From Nakamurella sp. PAMC28650 (lineage in GTDB: Bacteria > Actinomycetota > Actinomycetes > Mycobacteriales > Nakamurellaceae): a stretch of 64,000 bases of DNA. The stretch's first letter is position 1. Every line of letters begins with the position of its first letter. The stretch spans positions 1 through 64,000 of the forward strand of contig NZ_CP060298.1 in the NCBI RefSeq assembly GCF_014303395.1, read 5' to 3'. The position numbers were made by a program, and so were the translations under genes. Shown here piece by piece: positions 53,036 to 62,197 of this stretch. Below the pieces are notes generated by a model. That model did not search any database and was not told where the DNA came from. It saw only the letters and a list, made by a program, of their open reading frames with translations.

Positions 53036-53539
53036 ATGAGCACCACCCGCACCCTGATCCTGATGCGTCACGCCAAATCCGGCTATCCGTCCGGCGTGCG
53101 CGATCACGATCGCCCGCTGGCCGAACGCGGCGAGCGTGAGGGGACACTGGCCGGCGACTGGCTGCGCAGGCACGTTCCGCCGGTCGACGCCGTGCTGTCC
53201 TCCACCGCCGCCCGGGCCTGCGGCACCGTCATGGTCACCGGCGTGACGGCGCCCCTGCGGACGGCTTCCGAGATCTACGACGCCACACCGGACGAGATCC
53301 TCGGACAGATCAGGGAGACCGGGAGCGCCGTGGTGACCCTCCTGGTGGTCGGGCACTCCCCCGGAATGCCAGGACTGGCAACGGAACTCGCCGGCGACGG
53401 CAGCCTGGACGAGCCGCTCGGGCACCTGCGCACCCGATTCCCGACCGCCGCCGTTGCCGTGTTGGAGACCGAGAGCGAGTGGCCCGATCTGGCGTACGGG
53501 GACGCCAGGTTGGTGGACTTCCACGTTGCACGCAGTTGA
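53036..53539 (+). CDS. SixA-like histidine phosphatase
   Basis: A 167-aa cytosolic protein of the histidine phosphatase superfamily. The catalytic RHG-like motif LILMRHAKSG (Arg-His near residues 10-11) is followed by 'DHDRPLAERG' and 'VLSSTAARACGT'; the second catalytic His is in VVGHSPGM (near 108). This short form resembles SixA, which removes phosphate from phosphohistidine on histidine-phosphotransfer domains. AAGGAG lies 7 bases before ATG 53036; longer frames back to 53003 have no better support. Its target cannot be named here. Confidence 0.9.
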   Translation: MSTTRTLILMRHAKSGYPSGVRDHDRPLAERGEREGTLAGDWLRRHVPPVDAVLSSTAARACGTVMVTGVTAPLRTASEIYDATPDEILGQIRETGSAVVTLLVVGHSPGMPGLATELAGDGSLDEPLGHLRTRFPTAAVAVLETESEWPDLAYGDARLVDFHVARS

Positions 53540-53559
53540 CCGGGTCGCCTGCTTCCGGA

Positions 53560-54906
53560 ATGCCCGTCGCCGACGAGTTCCCGCACCTACCGCCAGATTT
53601 CGAGTTCGGCATCTCCTCGTCGGCGCTCGGGATCGAGGGTGCCGCCCTCGTCGACGGGCGGGAGGAATCCATCTGGGACGCGATCGCCGCCGTGCCCGGC
53701 CGGACCGCTGACCGCACCACCGGTGCGGTGGCAGTCGATCACTACCACCGGTACGCCGGCGATGTCCAGCTGCTGACGGCGCTGGGGGTCGATGCCTACC
53801 GCTTCTCGATCTCGTGGCCACGGGTCCAACCGGATGGCCGAGGTCCGGGCAATGCGGCCGGCCTGGATTTCTACGATCGATTGGTCGACGCCCTGCTGGC
53901 CGGCGGGATCGACCCGTGGGTGACGATCTACCACTGGGACCTGCCCTTGGCGACGATGATGCGCGGCGGCTGGCTCGAGCGCGACACCGCCGACGAACTC
54001 GGTGATCTCGCCGCGCTGGTGGCGGGTCGCGTCGGCGATCGGGTCCACCGCTGGACCACGATGGCCGACCCTCTGATCCACATGGCCTACGGGCACGCAC
54101 TCGGCGTGGACGCACCGGGTCTGACCCTGTTGGACGGCGCCTTCCCGGTCACCCACCATCTTCTGCTGGCCCATGCCCGGGTGCGGGACGTACTGTCGGC
54201 CAACCCTTCCGCCTTCATCGGTATCGCCAATCACCACACCGTCGTCCGCCCGGCGAGCGACTCGGCCGCCGACCGCGCCGCGGCCGCGCTGTACGAGAGC
54301 TATCACAATCGGCAATTCGCCGATCCCATCCTGATGGGTCGCTATCCCCGATTGTTGCAGCCCCTGGTGGATCAGCATCGGGAGTTGATCCACGCCGGCG
54401 ACCTGGCCGCGATCGCCGCTCCGTTGGACTTCTACGGCGTCGACTACTTCCACCCGACGACGGTCGCCGCGGCTCCGGAGAACAACACCATTCCCTTTGC
54501 GTTGACCGTCATGCCCGAGGTGCCGGTCACCGAATTCGACTGGCCGGTCCACCCCGCGTCGCTGACCGTTCTTCTCCGGCAGCTGAGCCGGCGCTACCCC
54601 CGGCTGCCGCCGCTGTTCGTCACCGAGAACGGTGCCGCCTACGCCGACCGGCCCGACGGCGGGTCCGACGACGAGCGGATCGCCTACCTGAGCGGCCATC
54701 TCGCCGCCGTCGACGACGCCGTGGCGGCCGGGGTCGACGTTCGGGGCTATTTTCATCGCGGGCTCACCGATGCCTGGGAGGGCACGGAGGGCTTCACCCG
54801 GCAGTTCGGTCTGGTCGCCGTCGATCCTGTCGGTCTCGAGCGAATACCGCGTGCGTCCTACGAGTTCTTCCGGAAGGTGATCAGCAGACATTCTGCGCGC
54901 CGATGA
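53560..54906 (+). CDS. GH1-like glycoside hydrolase with altered acid/base site
   Basis: A 448-aa (beta/alpha)8 protein of glycoside hydrolase family 1. Recognised: DHYHRYAGDVQLLTALGVDAYRFSISWPRV, 'PWVTIYHWDLP', 'GIANHHTVVRPAS', nucleophile motif VTENGAAY (Glu near residue 353). The acid/base motif TxNEP reads TTMADP (near 165), so Glu is replaced by Asp and Asn by Ala. The usual aglycone loop (WSLLDNFEW) is replaced by GYFHRGLTDAWEGTEGF. It may be slow, have a different substrate or act as a non-canonical hydrolase or binding protein. ATG 53560 lacks a clear Shine-Dalgarno site. It starts 20 bp after the phosphatase gene. Confidence 0.88.
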   Translation: MPVADEFPHLPPDFEFGISSSALGIEGAALVDGREESIWDAIAAVPGRTADRTTGAVAVDHYHRYAGDVQLLTALGVDAYRFSISWPRVQPDGRGPGNAAGLDFYDRLVDALLAGGIDPWVTIYHWDLPLATMMRGGWLERDTADELGDLAALVAGRVGDRVHRWTTMADPLIHMAYGHALGVDAPGLTLLDGAFPVTHHLLLAHARVRDVLSANPSAFIGIANHHTVVRPASDSAADRAAAALYESYHNRQFADPILMGRYPRLLQPLVDQHRELIHAGDLAAIAAPLDFYGVDYFHPTTVAAAPENNTIPFALTVMPEVPVTEFDWPVHPASLTVLLRQLSRRYPRLPPLFVTENGAAYADRPDGGSDDERIAYLSGHLAAVDDAVAAGVDVRGYFHRGLTDAWEGTEGFTRQFGLVAVDPVGLERIPRASYEFFRKVISRHSARR

Positions 54907-54926
54907 TTCGGACGTAGGTTACGTCC

Positions 54927-55979
54927 ATGGTCCGGATACCGCGCACGCCCGTGATGGTCCTGCTGGCGGTGGGCGCCCTGGTGCTCACCGGCTGCAGCAG
55001 ATCCGAGGGCGGGACCGCGGTCACCGGTGCCGGTGCGGCCGGCTCTGCGGTCGTGACCTCCGGCGTTCGACCGCTACCCGATTCCGGCAACCCGGCCACC
55101 AGCCAGGATGCCCCGACGGGCGGCGTGGGCACCCCGTCGTCGGAATCTGCGGTCCCCTCCAGCAACTCCGAGGTTCCCGTTCCGGTTCCGACCAGCACCG
55201 CCCCGACCACGACGAGGACCACCCTGCCCCGGACCACCCTGCCCCCGACCACGCGTCCGACCACCGGCGCGACCACCTCGCCCGGTACCACCCCCGGTAC
55301 CACCCCGCCGCAGACGGTTCCACCTTCGACGGCCCCACCGACCCCCGCCACCTCCCCGGGACCGCCGACCGCAGCCGGCTTTCCGGTCTGTCCGTCCGTC
55401 CGCGTCACCGACATCCCTGCTGTCGTGGCCTGTTTGAAGACGTCGGTGTCGACCTTCTGGTCGGGCCGCCTGAACCAGGTCGTCGATCAGGACGTCGTCG
55501 TCGACCCGACTGCGTCCCAGGTGCCCGTGGACTGTCGCGGCGGGCTGACCGCCGCGCCGGCCTTCACCTGCCGGATCAACGACACGGTCTACATCAACCA
55601 GAGTTTTCTCGACCAGGTGATCCACGATTTCGGGACCAGCGAAATCCCCTACGCACTGGCCTCTGTCGTCTCGCACGAAATCGGCCACGTGGTGCAGGCA
55701 GCGGTGAAGCAGCCCGGGTACGACCGGACCGGCACCTCCAATGCCATTTCCCAGCAGATCGAGCAGCAGGCCGACTGCCTGTCGGGGGTCTGGGCACACT
55801 CCCAGATCGGCCGCCTCGACACCCGGGTCTTCCAGACGGTGGCCAGGCAACTGATCACCGACGTCAGCAGCAATCCGGAGATCGCCACCCACGGGACCCC
55901 GGATCAGCGGGCCGCCGCCATCGCGCAGGGCCTGAGCACCGGCACACCACAGGGCTGCAAGCTCAGCACGTTCTCCTGA
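54927..55979 (+). CDS. Neutral zinc metallopeptidase lipoprotein
   Basis: A 350-aa exported lipoprotein. The signal has a lipobox LVLTGCS near residue 20. Then a Thr/Pro/Ser linker (residues about 70-155) leads to a peptidase domain at about 155-345: YINQSFLDQVIHDFG, then SVVSHEIGHVVQAAVKQPG (HExxH zinc site) and IEQQADCLSGVW with the third ligand region. This matches the neutral zinc metallopeptidase (PF04228-type) group. It probably acts outside the membrane on wall or secreted proteins. The long linker would let it reach through peptidoglycan. Start ATG 54927. Confidence 0.9.
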   Translation: MVRIPRTPVMVLLAVGALVLTGCSRSEGGTAVTGAGAAGSAVVTSGVRPLPDSGNPATSQDAPTGGVGTPSSESAVPSSNSEVPVPVPTSTAPTTTRTTLPRTTLPPTTRPTTGATTSPGTTPGTTPPQTVPPSTAPPTPATSPGPPTAAGFPVCPSVRVTDIPAVVACLKTSVSTFWSGRLNQVVDQDVVVDPTASQVPVDCRGGLTAAPAFTCRINDTVYINQSFLDQVIHDFGTSEIPYALASVVSHEIGHVVQAAVKQPGYDRTGTSNAISQQIEQQADCLSGVWAHSQIGRLDTRVFQTVARQLITDVSSNPEIATHGTPDQRAAAIAQGLSTGTPQGCKLSTFS

Positions 55980-56005
55980 CCAGGGCCGGGCCCGGGCGAC
56001 GCCGG

Positions 56006-56800
56006 TCAGGCTCCCAGCGATCGGACCAGAGCGGTGTGCAGAGCGGGTCCCGCGACGAGCCAGCCGGTCGGCGCGCCGGTCAGCGAAGTGGTCGTCATGA
56101 CGGCGCCGGCCTCGACCGCGATCAGTCCGCCGGCCGCGACATCCCAGTGCTGGACGCCCTCTTCCCAGAAGGCATCGAGATGACCGGCGGCCACCTCGCA
56201 CAGATTCAGCGCGGCGGAACCCATCCGGCGGATGTCGCGGATGTGCGGCAGAAGACGGGCGATGATCGTGCCCTGGGCGGCACGACGTTCCGCGCTGTAG
56301 CCGAAACCCGTTGCCAGCAGGGCACGGTCGAGGGCAACCGGTTCCCTCACCCGGAGCGCTCGGCCGTCCAGGAACGCTCCGCCGCCGCGCACGGCGGTGT
56401 ACATCCGGTTCACCACCGGGTCGTAGACCGCTCCGACCAACCCGCCGTCGGCGTCCTCGGCCGCGATGCTGACCGAGAAGTTGTCCAGTTCGTAGAGGTA
56501 GTTGACGGTGCCGTCGAGCGGGTCGATGACCCAGGTGATCCCGGACGTCGACCGCCGAGAGGCGCCCTCCTCGCCGATCAGTCCGTCGTCCGGCCGCTCG
56601 GTCAGCAACATCTTCACGATGAGCGCCTCGGACGCACGATCGGCATCGGAAACAGGGTCGGTGGCCGATGATTTGGTGTCCAGGCCCTCGATCCGGCCGT
56701 AGCGGGAGAGCAGTTCGGCGCCGGCCGCACGTGCCACCCGGACGGCGAGATCGAGCAGGGCTGCGGTATCAACGCTGTTCACGGAAGTCATGGCCGTCAT
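56006..56800 (-). CDS. Inositol monophosphatase family protein
   Basis: A 264-aa phosphatase of the IMPase superfamily. Metal-binding motifs: LIGEEGASR (Glu near 78), WVIDPLDGTVNYLY (DPLDGT near 96) and HWDVAAGGLIAVEAGA (WD near 219). ATG 56800 is chosen; ATG 56791 is nearly as good. It could act on inositol phosphates (fits mycothiol and phosphoinositide synthesis), on PAP or on histidinol phosphate; the sequence does not decide. Next to a transporter operon on the same strand but separated by a terminator hairpin. Confidence 0.9.
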   Translation of the reverse strand: MTAMTSVNSVDTAALLDLAVRVARAAGAELLSRYGRIEGLDTKSSATDPVSDADRASEALIVKMLLTERPDDGLIGEEGASRRSTSGITWVIDPLDGTVNYLYELDNFSVSIAAEDADGGLVGAVYDPVVNRMYTAVRGGGAFLDGRALRVREPVALDRALLATGFGYSAERRAAQGTIIARLLPHIRDIRRMGSAALNLCEVAAGHLDAFWEEGVQHWDVAAGGLIAVEAGAVMTTTSLTGAPTGWLVAGPALHTALVRSLGA

Positions 56801-56821
56801 CCTGCCTGACGCGCCTGCTGG

Positions 56822-56864
56822 TTCGGTCCCTTCGAAGGGGTAGAACCACCTCGAAGGGACCGAA
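56822..56864. terminator. Perfect 14-bp hairpin after the ABC transporter operon
   Basis: Arms TTCGGTCCCTTCGA (56822-56835) and TCGAAGGGACCGAA (56851-56864) are perfect inverted repeats with a 15-nt loop. They lie 12 bp past the stop of the ABC ATPase gene (56877, minus strand). No T-run. It probably ends the transporter transcript and separates it from the inositol phosphatase. Confidence 0.75.
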
Positions 56865-56876
56865 TCGGTCGGTAGA

Positions 56877-58019
56877 TCAGGCCGTCGCCAGCACCGGACT
56901 CGGCGCGATGGCCACGTCCACCACCTGGCCGGGCTGGAGCGCCACCGTCTCGCCGACCGACATCTGGGCCAGCAGGATGGTGCCGTCCGCGACGCGCGCC
57001 TGGACGCGGCCGTGCGCACCCAGGAAACTGGTCGCCACCACGGTGGCGGTCCCCAGCCCGTTGCCGGTCACACTCGGGGTGAAGCGGATGGCCTCCGGAC
57101 GCACCAACGCTGTGACCTCACCGGAGGTCGGGGATCCCGGCAACAGCGGAACGGTGCTGCCGAGCACCGAGACGGCGCCCCCGGATGCGTTGCCCACCAT
57201 CTTGTTCGTCAACCCGATGAAGCCGGCCACGAATGCCGTGGTCGGTGCCGAGTAGATGACGTCGGGCTTGTCGATCTGCTCGATCCGGCCGGCCCGCATC
57301 ACCCCGACCCGGTCGGCGACCGCGAGGGCCTCCTCCTGGTCGTGGGTGACGAACAGAGTGGTGGTGCCGACCTCGAGCTGGATGCGACGGATCTCGTCGC
57401 GCAACTGGACCCTGACCTTGGCGTCCAGCGCGGACAGCGGCTCGTCGAGCAGCAGCACCTTCGGCTGGATGGCCAGGGCCCTGGCCAGCGCGACGCGCTG
57501 CTGCTGGCCGCCGGACATCTGGTGGGCGTACCGGTCGGCGTGGTTGTCCAGACCGACGAGCTCCAGGTAGTGCTCGGCGATCTTCTTGCGCTCGCCGGCA
57601 CCCTTGCCGCGCAGACGCAGCCCGAACGAGACGTTGTCCCGCGCCGTCATGTGCGGAAACAGGGAGTAGGCCTGGAACACCATGCCCATGTCCCGCTTCG
57701 AGGTGGGAACCGACGAGATGTCCTTGCCGTCCACGATCACCTGTCCGGCATCGGCGTCCTCCAGACCGGCGAGCACGCGGAGCGCGGTGGTCTTGCCGCA
57801 TCCGGAAGGACCGAGCAGGACGACCATCTCGCCGGGGTCCATGTTCAGGCTCATCCCCTCCAGTGCGTGGACGTCTCCGTAGGAACGACGCAGACCGCGG
57901 AGTTCGACGCCCACGCCCGGGGACCGCACCGCGACGGCGGGTGCTGCCACCGCCGAGGTCGACGCCGGTGCTGCCTTCGACAGCGCAACTTCCTGGACCG
58001 CGGACGAGATCGGTTGCAT
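56877..58019 (-). CDS. ABC transporter ATP-binding protein (PotA-like)
   Basis: A 380-aa ATPase. Walker A LLGPSGCGKTT near residue 75, Q-loop AYSLFPHMTA, signature MSGGQQQRVALARAL near 165 and Walker B VLLLDEPLSALD near 185. H-loop FVTHDQEEA follows. The C-terminal TOBE-like domain (about 270-380) regulates or binds substrate-binding complexes. It has an N-terminal 40-residue Ala/Val-rich extension not needed for the fold. ATG 58019 overlaps the permease stop as ATGA. It belongs to the class of polyamine, thiamine, iron or phosphonate importers; the substrate cannot be fixed from this gene. Confidence 0.93.
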   Translation of the reverse strand: MQPISSAVQEVALSKAAPASTSAVAAPAVAVRSPGVGVELRGLRRSYGDVHALEGMSLNMDPGEMVVLLGPSGCGKTTALRVLAGLEDADAGQVIVDGKDISSVPTSKRDMGMVFQAYSLFPHMTARDNVSFGLRLRGKGAGERKKIAEHYLELVGLDNHADRYAHQMSGGQQQRVALARALAIQPKVLLLDEPLSALDAKVRVQLRDEIRRIQLEVGTTTLFVTHDQEEALAVADRVGVMRAGRIEQIDKPDVIYSAPTTAFVAGFIGLTNKMVGNASGGAVSVLGSTVPLLPGSPTSGEVTALVRPEAIRFTPSVTGNGLGTATVVATSFLGAHGRVQARVADGTILLAQMSVGETVALQPGQVVDVAIAPSPVLATA

Positions 58020-58924
58020 CACTTGCCCTTCTTCGTACGTCGGGTGTTCCCGAGGAAGCTGAATCCGAACATCACGAGGAAGCCGAACACCAGCAGGACC
58101 AGGGAGACCGCTGCGGTGAGCCGCGGATCGCCGCTGGCGGACAGACCCAGGTTGAACAGAGCGACCGAGAGATTGCTCTTGCTCAGGAGCGAGGCGACGG
58201 TGTACTCGCCCAGGCACAGGGCGATCGTCAGGAACATGGCACCCAGCACCGCACTGCGGATGTTGGGCATCACGATTCGCCACATCACCATCGCCCACGA
58301 GCAGCCCAGGCTACGGGCGGCCTCGGACAGGGTCTTCACGTCGATGGCCCGCAGACCGGCATCGATGCTGCGGTAGGCGTACGGGAACGCAAGGACGACG
58401 TAGACGAACGTCAGCCAGATGTTCCCGCTGCTCAGGATGTGGGCGATGCCGCGATAGATCGGCCCGAGGCCGACCACCAGCACGATCGCCGGGATGGTCA
58501 GCGGCAGCAGACAGAGGAATTCCACGAGTTTGGAGACTTCCGGCACGCGTAGCCGGATCCAGGTCATCGTCGGAACCAGCAGCGCCACCGTGAGTACCGC
58601 CGTCACCAGGCAGAGCGCGATGGTGACCTTGAAGCCGGCCACGAGGTCCGGTGCTGCGGCCTCGAGCTTGGTCAGATCGAAGACCGTCGCCCACGAGCTG
58701 AAGACGCGTTTGCCATTGAGCAGTCGGGTGGAGAAGTCGATCAGCCCGGCGAGCGGAAGGATCATGAAGATCGCCACCAGCGCCAGGACGATCCATCGGA
58801 TCGCGGTCTGCTTCCGTCGTGCTGCGGCGCGGAGCTTTCGCGGCTGCCGGTTCGCGGCAGTGTTCACCGGGGCGGCAGCGGGTTCGCTGACGGCCGGTGC
58901 GAGGGCGGCATCCAGGGTGCTCAT
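58019..58924 (-). CDS. ABC transporter permease (PotC-like)
   Basis: A 301-aa inner-membrane permease with six likely transmembrane segments and the cytoplasmic coupling loop EAARSLGCSWAMVMWRIVMPNIRSAVLG (EAA motif). ATG 58924 overlaps the next permease stop as ATGA; a longer start at 58933 has no support. Ends with an acidic-poor, basic tail (FLGNTRRTKKGK). It pairs with the following permease to make the channel. Confidence 0.92.
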   Translation of the reverse strand: MSTLDAALAPAVSEPAAAPVNTAANRQPRKLRAAARRKQTAIRWIVLALVAIFMILPLAGLIDFSTRLLNGKRVFSSWATVFDLTKLEAAAPDLVAGFKVTIALCLVTAVLTVALLVPTMTWIRLRVPEVSKLVEFLCLLPLTIPAIVLVVGLGPIYRGIAHILSSGNIWLTFVYVVLAFPYAYRSIDAGLRAIDVKTLSEAARSLGCSWAMVMWRIVMPNIRSAVLGAMFLTIALCLGEYTVASLLSKSNLSVALFNLGLSASGDPRLTAAVSLVLLVFGFLVMFGFSFLGNTRRTKKGK

Positions 58925-59832
58925 CCGAGCCACCGGGAGGACCGCTTCTGGATCCAGTAGTAGCCGGCCATCACGATGGCCACGATGAGCACCATGATCA
59001 ACGCCTCGGCCTTCGCGAGATTCGGTGCCCCGTTACCGGTCTCGGACGTGAGCGCGTTGCTGATCTGCAATGTGATCAGCGGGGATCCGAGCCCGACGAG
59101 CGCAGCCGCGGTCGCGAAGGCGGAGAAGGCGTTCGCGAAGAGCAGCAGCAGGGCACCCAGGAAGGACGGGGTCAGCAACGGTCCGGCCACCCTGCGCCAG
59201 AAGACCCAGGTCGAGCCGCCGAGCGATTCCGCCGCCTCCCGCCACTGCGGACGAATTCCGTCCACCGCCGGAAGGAAGATGATGACCATCAGCGGAATCT
59301 GGAAATAGGCGTAGACGATGATCAGGCCGGCCAGGCTGGCGAAATAGTTGACATCGGGCTCGGGGATACCGAACCAGCTGTTCAACGTCCTGCTCACGAG
59401 GCCGGTCCGTCCGGTGAACGAGAACAGGAAGGCGAAGGCCAGCATCACGCCGGAGAACTGGGCGAGCACCGACGATGCCGAGGTGATCAACTTGCGCAAC
59501 AGGCCACCGGGCGCTGCGGTCGAGAGGAAGTAGGCCACCACCGCGCCCACCACCGCGCCGATCAGGGCCGACACCACCGACAGGACGATCGAACGCACCA
59601 AGGCCTGCAGGATGACGGACTGGCTGAACAGCTCCCGGAAGTTGGCGAGGGTGAGGGAACCACCGTCACCCTGGAATGCCCCGATGATGACGATCACCGT
59701 CGGGACCAGCAGGAAGAGCGCCGTGTAGAGCAGGAACGGCGCCACTCCGAGCATGGGCTTCATCCGCCGTAGCCGGCCGCCGCCCCCCGCGTGGGGGGCG
59801 ACGGCCGGCGCGGCCAGCACGGTTGCGCTCAA
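58921..59832 (-). CDS. ABC transporter permease (PotB-like)
   Basis: A 303-aa permease with six transmembrane segments; first PFLLYTALFLLVPTVIVIIGAF. EAA coupling loop: EAAESLGGSTWVFWRRVAGPLLTPSFLGALLLLFANAFSAF. Start TTG 59832. Together with the previous gene it forms the heterodimeric channel. Adjacent binding protein and ATPase complete a four-gene importer on the minus strand. Confidence 0.92.
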   Translation of the reverse strand: MSATVLAAPAVAPHAGGGGRLRRMKPMLGVAPFLLYTALFLLVPTVIVIIGAFQGDGGSLTLANFRELFSQSVILQALVRSIVLSVVSALIGAVVGAVVAYFLSTAAPGGLLRKLITSASSVLAQFSGVMLAFAFLFSFTGRTGLVSRTLNSWFGIPEPDVNYFASLAGLIIVYAYFQIPLMVIIFLPAVDGIRPQWREAAESLGGSTWVFWRRVAGPLLTPSFLGALLLLFANAFSAFATAAALVGLGSPLITLQISNALTSETGNGAPNLAKAEALIMVLIVAIVMAGYYWIQKRSSRWLG

Positions 59833-59869
59833 GGCGATCCGCTCGTCGAAGGGTTGTCGGCTACCCGGA

Positions 59870-61129
59870 TCAGCTGATCGCCTTGGCCCAGTTGGCCTTG
59901 ATGTAGGCGTTGGCCTTGGTGGTCTGGTCCTTCGTCATCTGTGCGATGGCACCCTCGATGACCGGGAGGCTCTTGGCCGAGGTCGCATCGATCGTGCCGG
60001 CCTTCTGCATCGCGCTGTAGAGGACCGGCAGCGCGCCACCCTTGATCCAGAAGTTCTGCGCCTGGGCGGTGTAGAGGTATTCCTCCCACAGGCGGGCGGC
60101 CGCCGGATGCGGAGCGTCCTTGTTGATCGCCTGGTTGTAGAACGAACCGATGTTCACGCCCTTCGGGGTGAACGTCTTCCAGGTGAAGCCGTTGGCGCTG
60201 CCGGCCGCGGTGATCGGAAGCTGGTTGAACGACCAGCCGACGATGGCGTTGACCTTGCCGGCAGAGACCAGCTGCAGGCTGGCCTTGGCCGTGGACAGCG
60301 TGCCGGCGGCCTTGAGCGACTTGAAGTAGTCGACGCCCTTGCTGATGTCGTCCAGCGAACCACCGTTGGCGACCGACGCGAAGACGACGGCCAGCAGGCC
60401 CTCGTTCGCCTGTGTCGGATCTCCGTCGAGCGCGACGGCGCCCTTGAGCGCCGGGTTCTTGAGGTCCTCCAGCGAGGTCATGTCCTTGCCGAGCACATCG
60501 TGGTTGTAGCCGACCGTCATGACGCCGGTGTAGTCGTTGTACCAGAGGCCGTTCGCGTCCTTGTTGGCCGCGGGGATGTCAGCCCAGGCCGCAACCTTGT
60601 ACGGGGCAAGGTGATCCAGGCTCGCCAGGGTGACGGCTGCGCCGATGTCGAAGACGTCCGGGGCCTGGTCGGTGCCCTTGGTGGTCACGGCCGCCTGGAT
60701 CTCCTGGGCGGAGCTGATGTCCGGCTGCTGGGAGGTCAATTTGATCTGCGGGTACTTCGCCTTGAAGCCGGCAATGACCTCTTTGTAGTCCGACCAGTCC
60801 GGCGGCAGGGCGATGACGTTCAGCGCGCCTTCCTTGTTGGCCGCCGCCACCAGCGCGTCCATGCCGCCCATGGCCGCTGCGGACGTCGCGGTCGCTGCCG
60901 TGCCCGTCATCGCCGCCACCGAGGATCCCGACGCCATCGCCGAAGACGGCGCCATGGCGGCAGACGAGGGAGCGGCTGCCGAAGCGGCGCTGCTGGTCGA
61001 GCCGGACGTGCTGCCCGAGGCAGCCGTGGAGCTGCTGGAGCCACAGGCAGTGGCCGCCAGGGCGATCACCGCGAGTCCGGCGATCACGCCGGATCGGCTC
61101 AAAGTACTGCGGGTGGTGACTACTCGCAC
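59870..61129 (-). CDS. ABC transporter substrate-binding lipoprotein
   Basis: A 419-aa exported binding protein. Lipobox ALAATACGS near residue 28, then a long Ser/Ala/Met-rich linker (about 30-90), then a two-lobed periplasmic-binding fold: LNVIALPPDWSDYKEVIAGFKAKYP, 'APDVFDIGAA', 'LWYNDYTGVMTVGYNHD'. GTG 61129 with GAGGAGG 5 bases upstream. The fold resembles the Pot/iron/phosphonate group of extracellular solute-binding proteins; ligand is unknown. It is the first gene of the importer operon. Confidence 0.92.
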   Translation of the reverse strand: MRVVTTRSTLSRSGVIAGLAVIALAATACGSSSSTAASGSTSGSTSSAASAAAPSSAAMAPSSAMASGSSVAAMTGTAATATSAAAMGGMDALVAAANKEGALNVIALPPDWSDYKEVIAGFKAKYPQIKLTSQQPDISSAQEIQAAVTTKGTDQAPDVFDIGAAVTLASLDHLAPYKVAAWADIPAANKDANGLWYNDYTGVMTVGYNHDVLGKDMTSLEDLKNPALKGAVALDGDPTQANEGLLAVVFASVANGGSLDDISKGVDYFKSLKAAGTLSTAKASLQLVSAGKVNAIVGWSFNQLPITAAGSANGFTWKTFTPKGVNIGSFYNQAINKDAPHPAAARLWEEYLYTAQAQNFWIKGGALPVLYSAMQKAGTIDATSAKSLPVIEGAIAQMTKDQTTKANAYIKANWAKAIS

Positions 61130-61557
61130 TTCATCCTCCTCAGGACATCGTTTACTTGCGGAGCGTCACTCCCGGACATGACGAGATGGCGTCGATGGAG
61201 CATCCGGCCGGTGAACTGATCCAGAACGTAGCAAGGGGATTCCGTTGTGGGAATGCCGGCTATGTTTCGATTGCGCAACTGGTTGCACGAGGCGCAACGG
61301 ATTGGCTCCAATCCCCTGCCAATTGATACCGGGAGCAACGACCTGTTGCGCTCCGTGTTGTTACGGGCCAGAGGCCGCGCTGATCAACTTCGGCGGCGCT
61401 CATCAACAGGTTGACTCGCGTCACTCCCATCCCAGAATCGCGACGTTGATGAGCGCGGTCGATGTTGATCAGCGCGGGGGTGGCTCGGGCGCGGGGGGAT
61501 CAGCGCCGGGGGGGGCTCGGGCGTGGCAGGCGGCTCGGGGGGAACCAGGGGAGTCGC
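61130..61557. promoter_or_regulatory. Intergenic region upstream of the importer operon
   Basis: About 430 bp. It contains repeated GATCA-type sequence: CGCTCATCAAC (61398-61408 area) is mirrored by GTTGATGAGCG near 61446-61456 with a 36-nt spacer, followed by GTTGATCAGCG near 61463. These could be operator sites for the transporter. The right half (61480-61555) is a G-rich tract with GGGG runs and no coding support. No promoter is assigned with confidence. Confidence 0.4.
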
Positions 61558-62100
61558 TCACACCTCCCGGGCGAGGTCGTCGATCACTTCCACACCGGGG
61601 AGGTCGGCGAGAGCCGCACCGTCGATGACGATCTTCGAGCGGCGGATACCCGAACCGATGATGACCAGTCCTGCCCTGGTCACCCGTGAATCGACGAGAA
61701 TCGGCCAGCCCGACGGAAGCCCGATCGGGGTGATGCCGCCGTACTCCATCCCGGTCAGTTCGACGGCGTCGGTCATGGCCGCGAAGGAGATCTTCCGGAC
61801 GTCGATCCGCTTGCGCACCAGACCGTTCACGTCCGCCCGCGTCGTGGCCAGCACGACAGCCGCGGCCCAGCGCTGCTCGCCCTCGCGCTTCCCGGTCACC
61901 ACCACGCAGTTCGCCGAGGCCGCCGTCGGCACCTCGTAGTGCTCGCAGAACGCCGCGGTGTCCGACAGTTCCGGATCGATCGTCGCGACGTACACCGGTG
62001 GGCCGGCCCACCCGATCAGCGCGGAGGCGACCGCCGGGGCCAGTTGATCGGAGCTGGCCGGTTTCAGTTCCAGCCTGCCGAGGGTGGGAGTGCTCACCAC
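61558..62100 (-). CDS. YbaK/EbsC-family aminoacyl-tRNA editing protein
   Basis: A 180-aa protein of the YbaK/ProX-type editing domain, which hydrolyses mischarged aminoacyl-tRNA (commonly Cys- or Ala-tRNA-Pro). Recognised core: SANCVVVTGKREGEQRWAAAVVLATTRADVNGLVRKRIDVRKISFAAMTDAVELTGMEYGGITPIGLP (the central segment and the conserved GGITPIG loop). Start 62100. Freestanding editing proteins are common in actinobacteria. The exact mischarged substrate is not decided. Confidence 0.9.
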   Translation of the reverse strand: MVSTPTLGRLELKPASSDQLAPAVASALIGWAGPPVYVATIDPELSDTAAFCEHYEVPTAASANCVVVTGKREGEQRWAAAVVLATTRADVNGLVRKRIDVRKISFAAMTDAVELTGMEYGGITPIGLPSGWPILVDSRVTRAGLVIIGSGIRRSKIVIDGAALADLPGVEVIDDLAREV

Positions 62101-62197
62101 CCCACTGTGTCATTTCCGCCCTGTCATTTCCGCCCCAGGGTCTCTCCGCCGGGGCGTTTCCCGCCGCCATTACCCATCCCGTCCCGCGCACGGGACA

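Noticed and set aside
52277..54115. Minus-strand frame of 612 codons over the phosphatase and GH1 genes
   Set aside because: Antisense to genes with clear catalytic motifs; its sequence is Arg-rich shadow.
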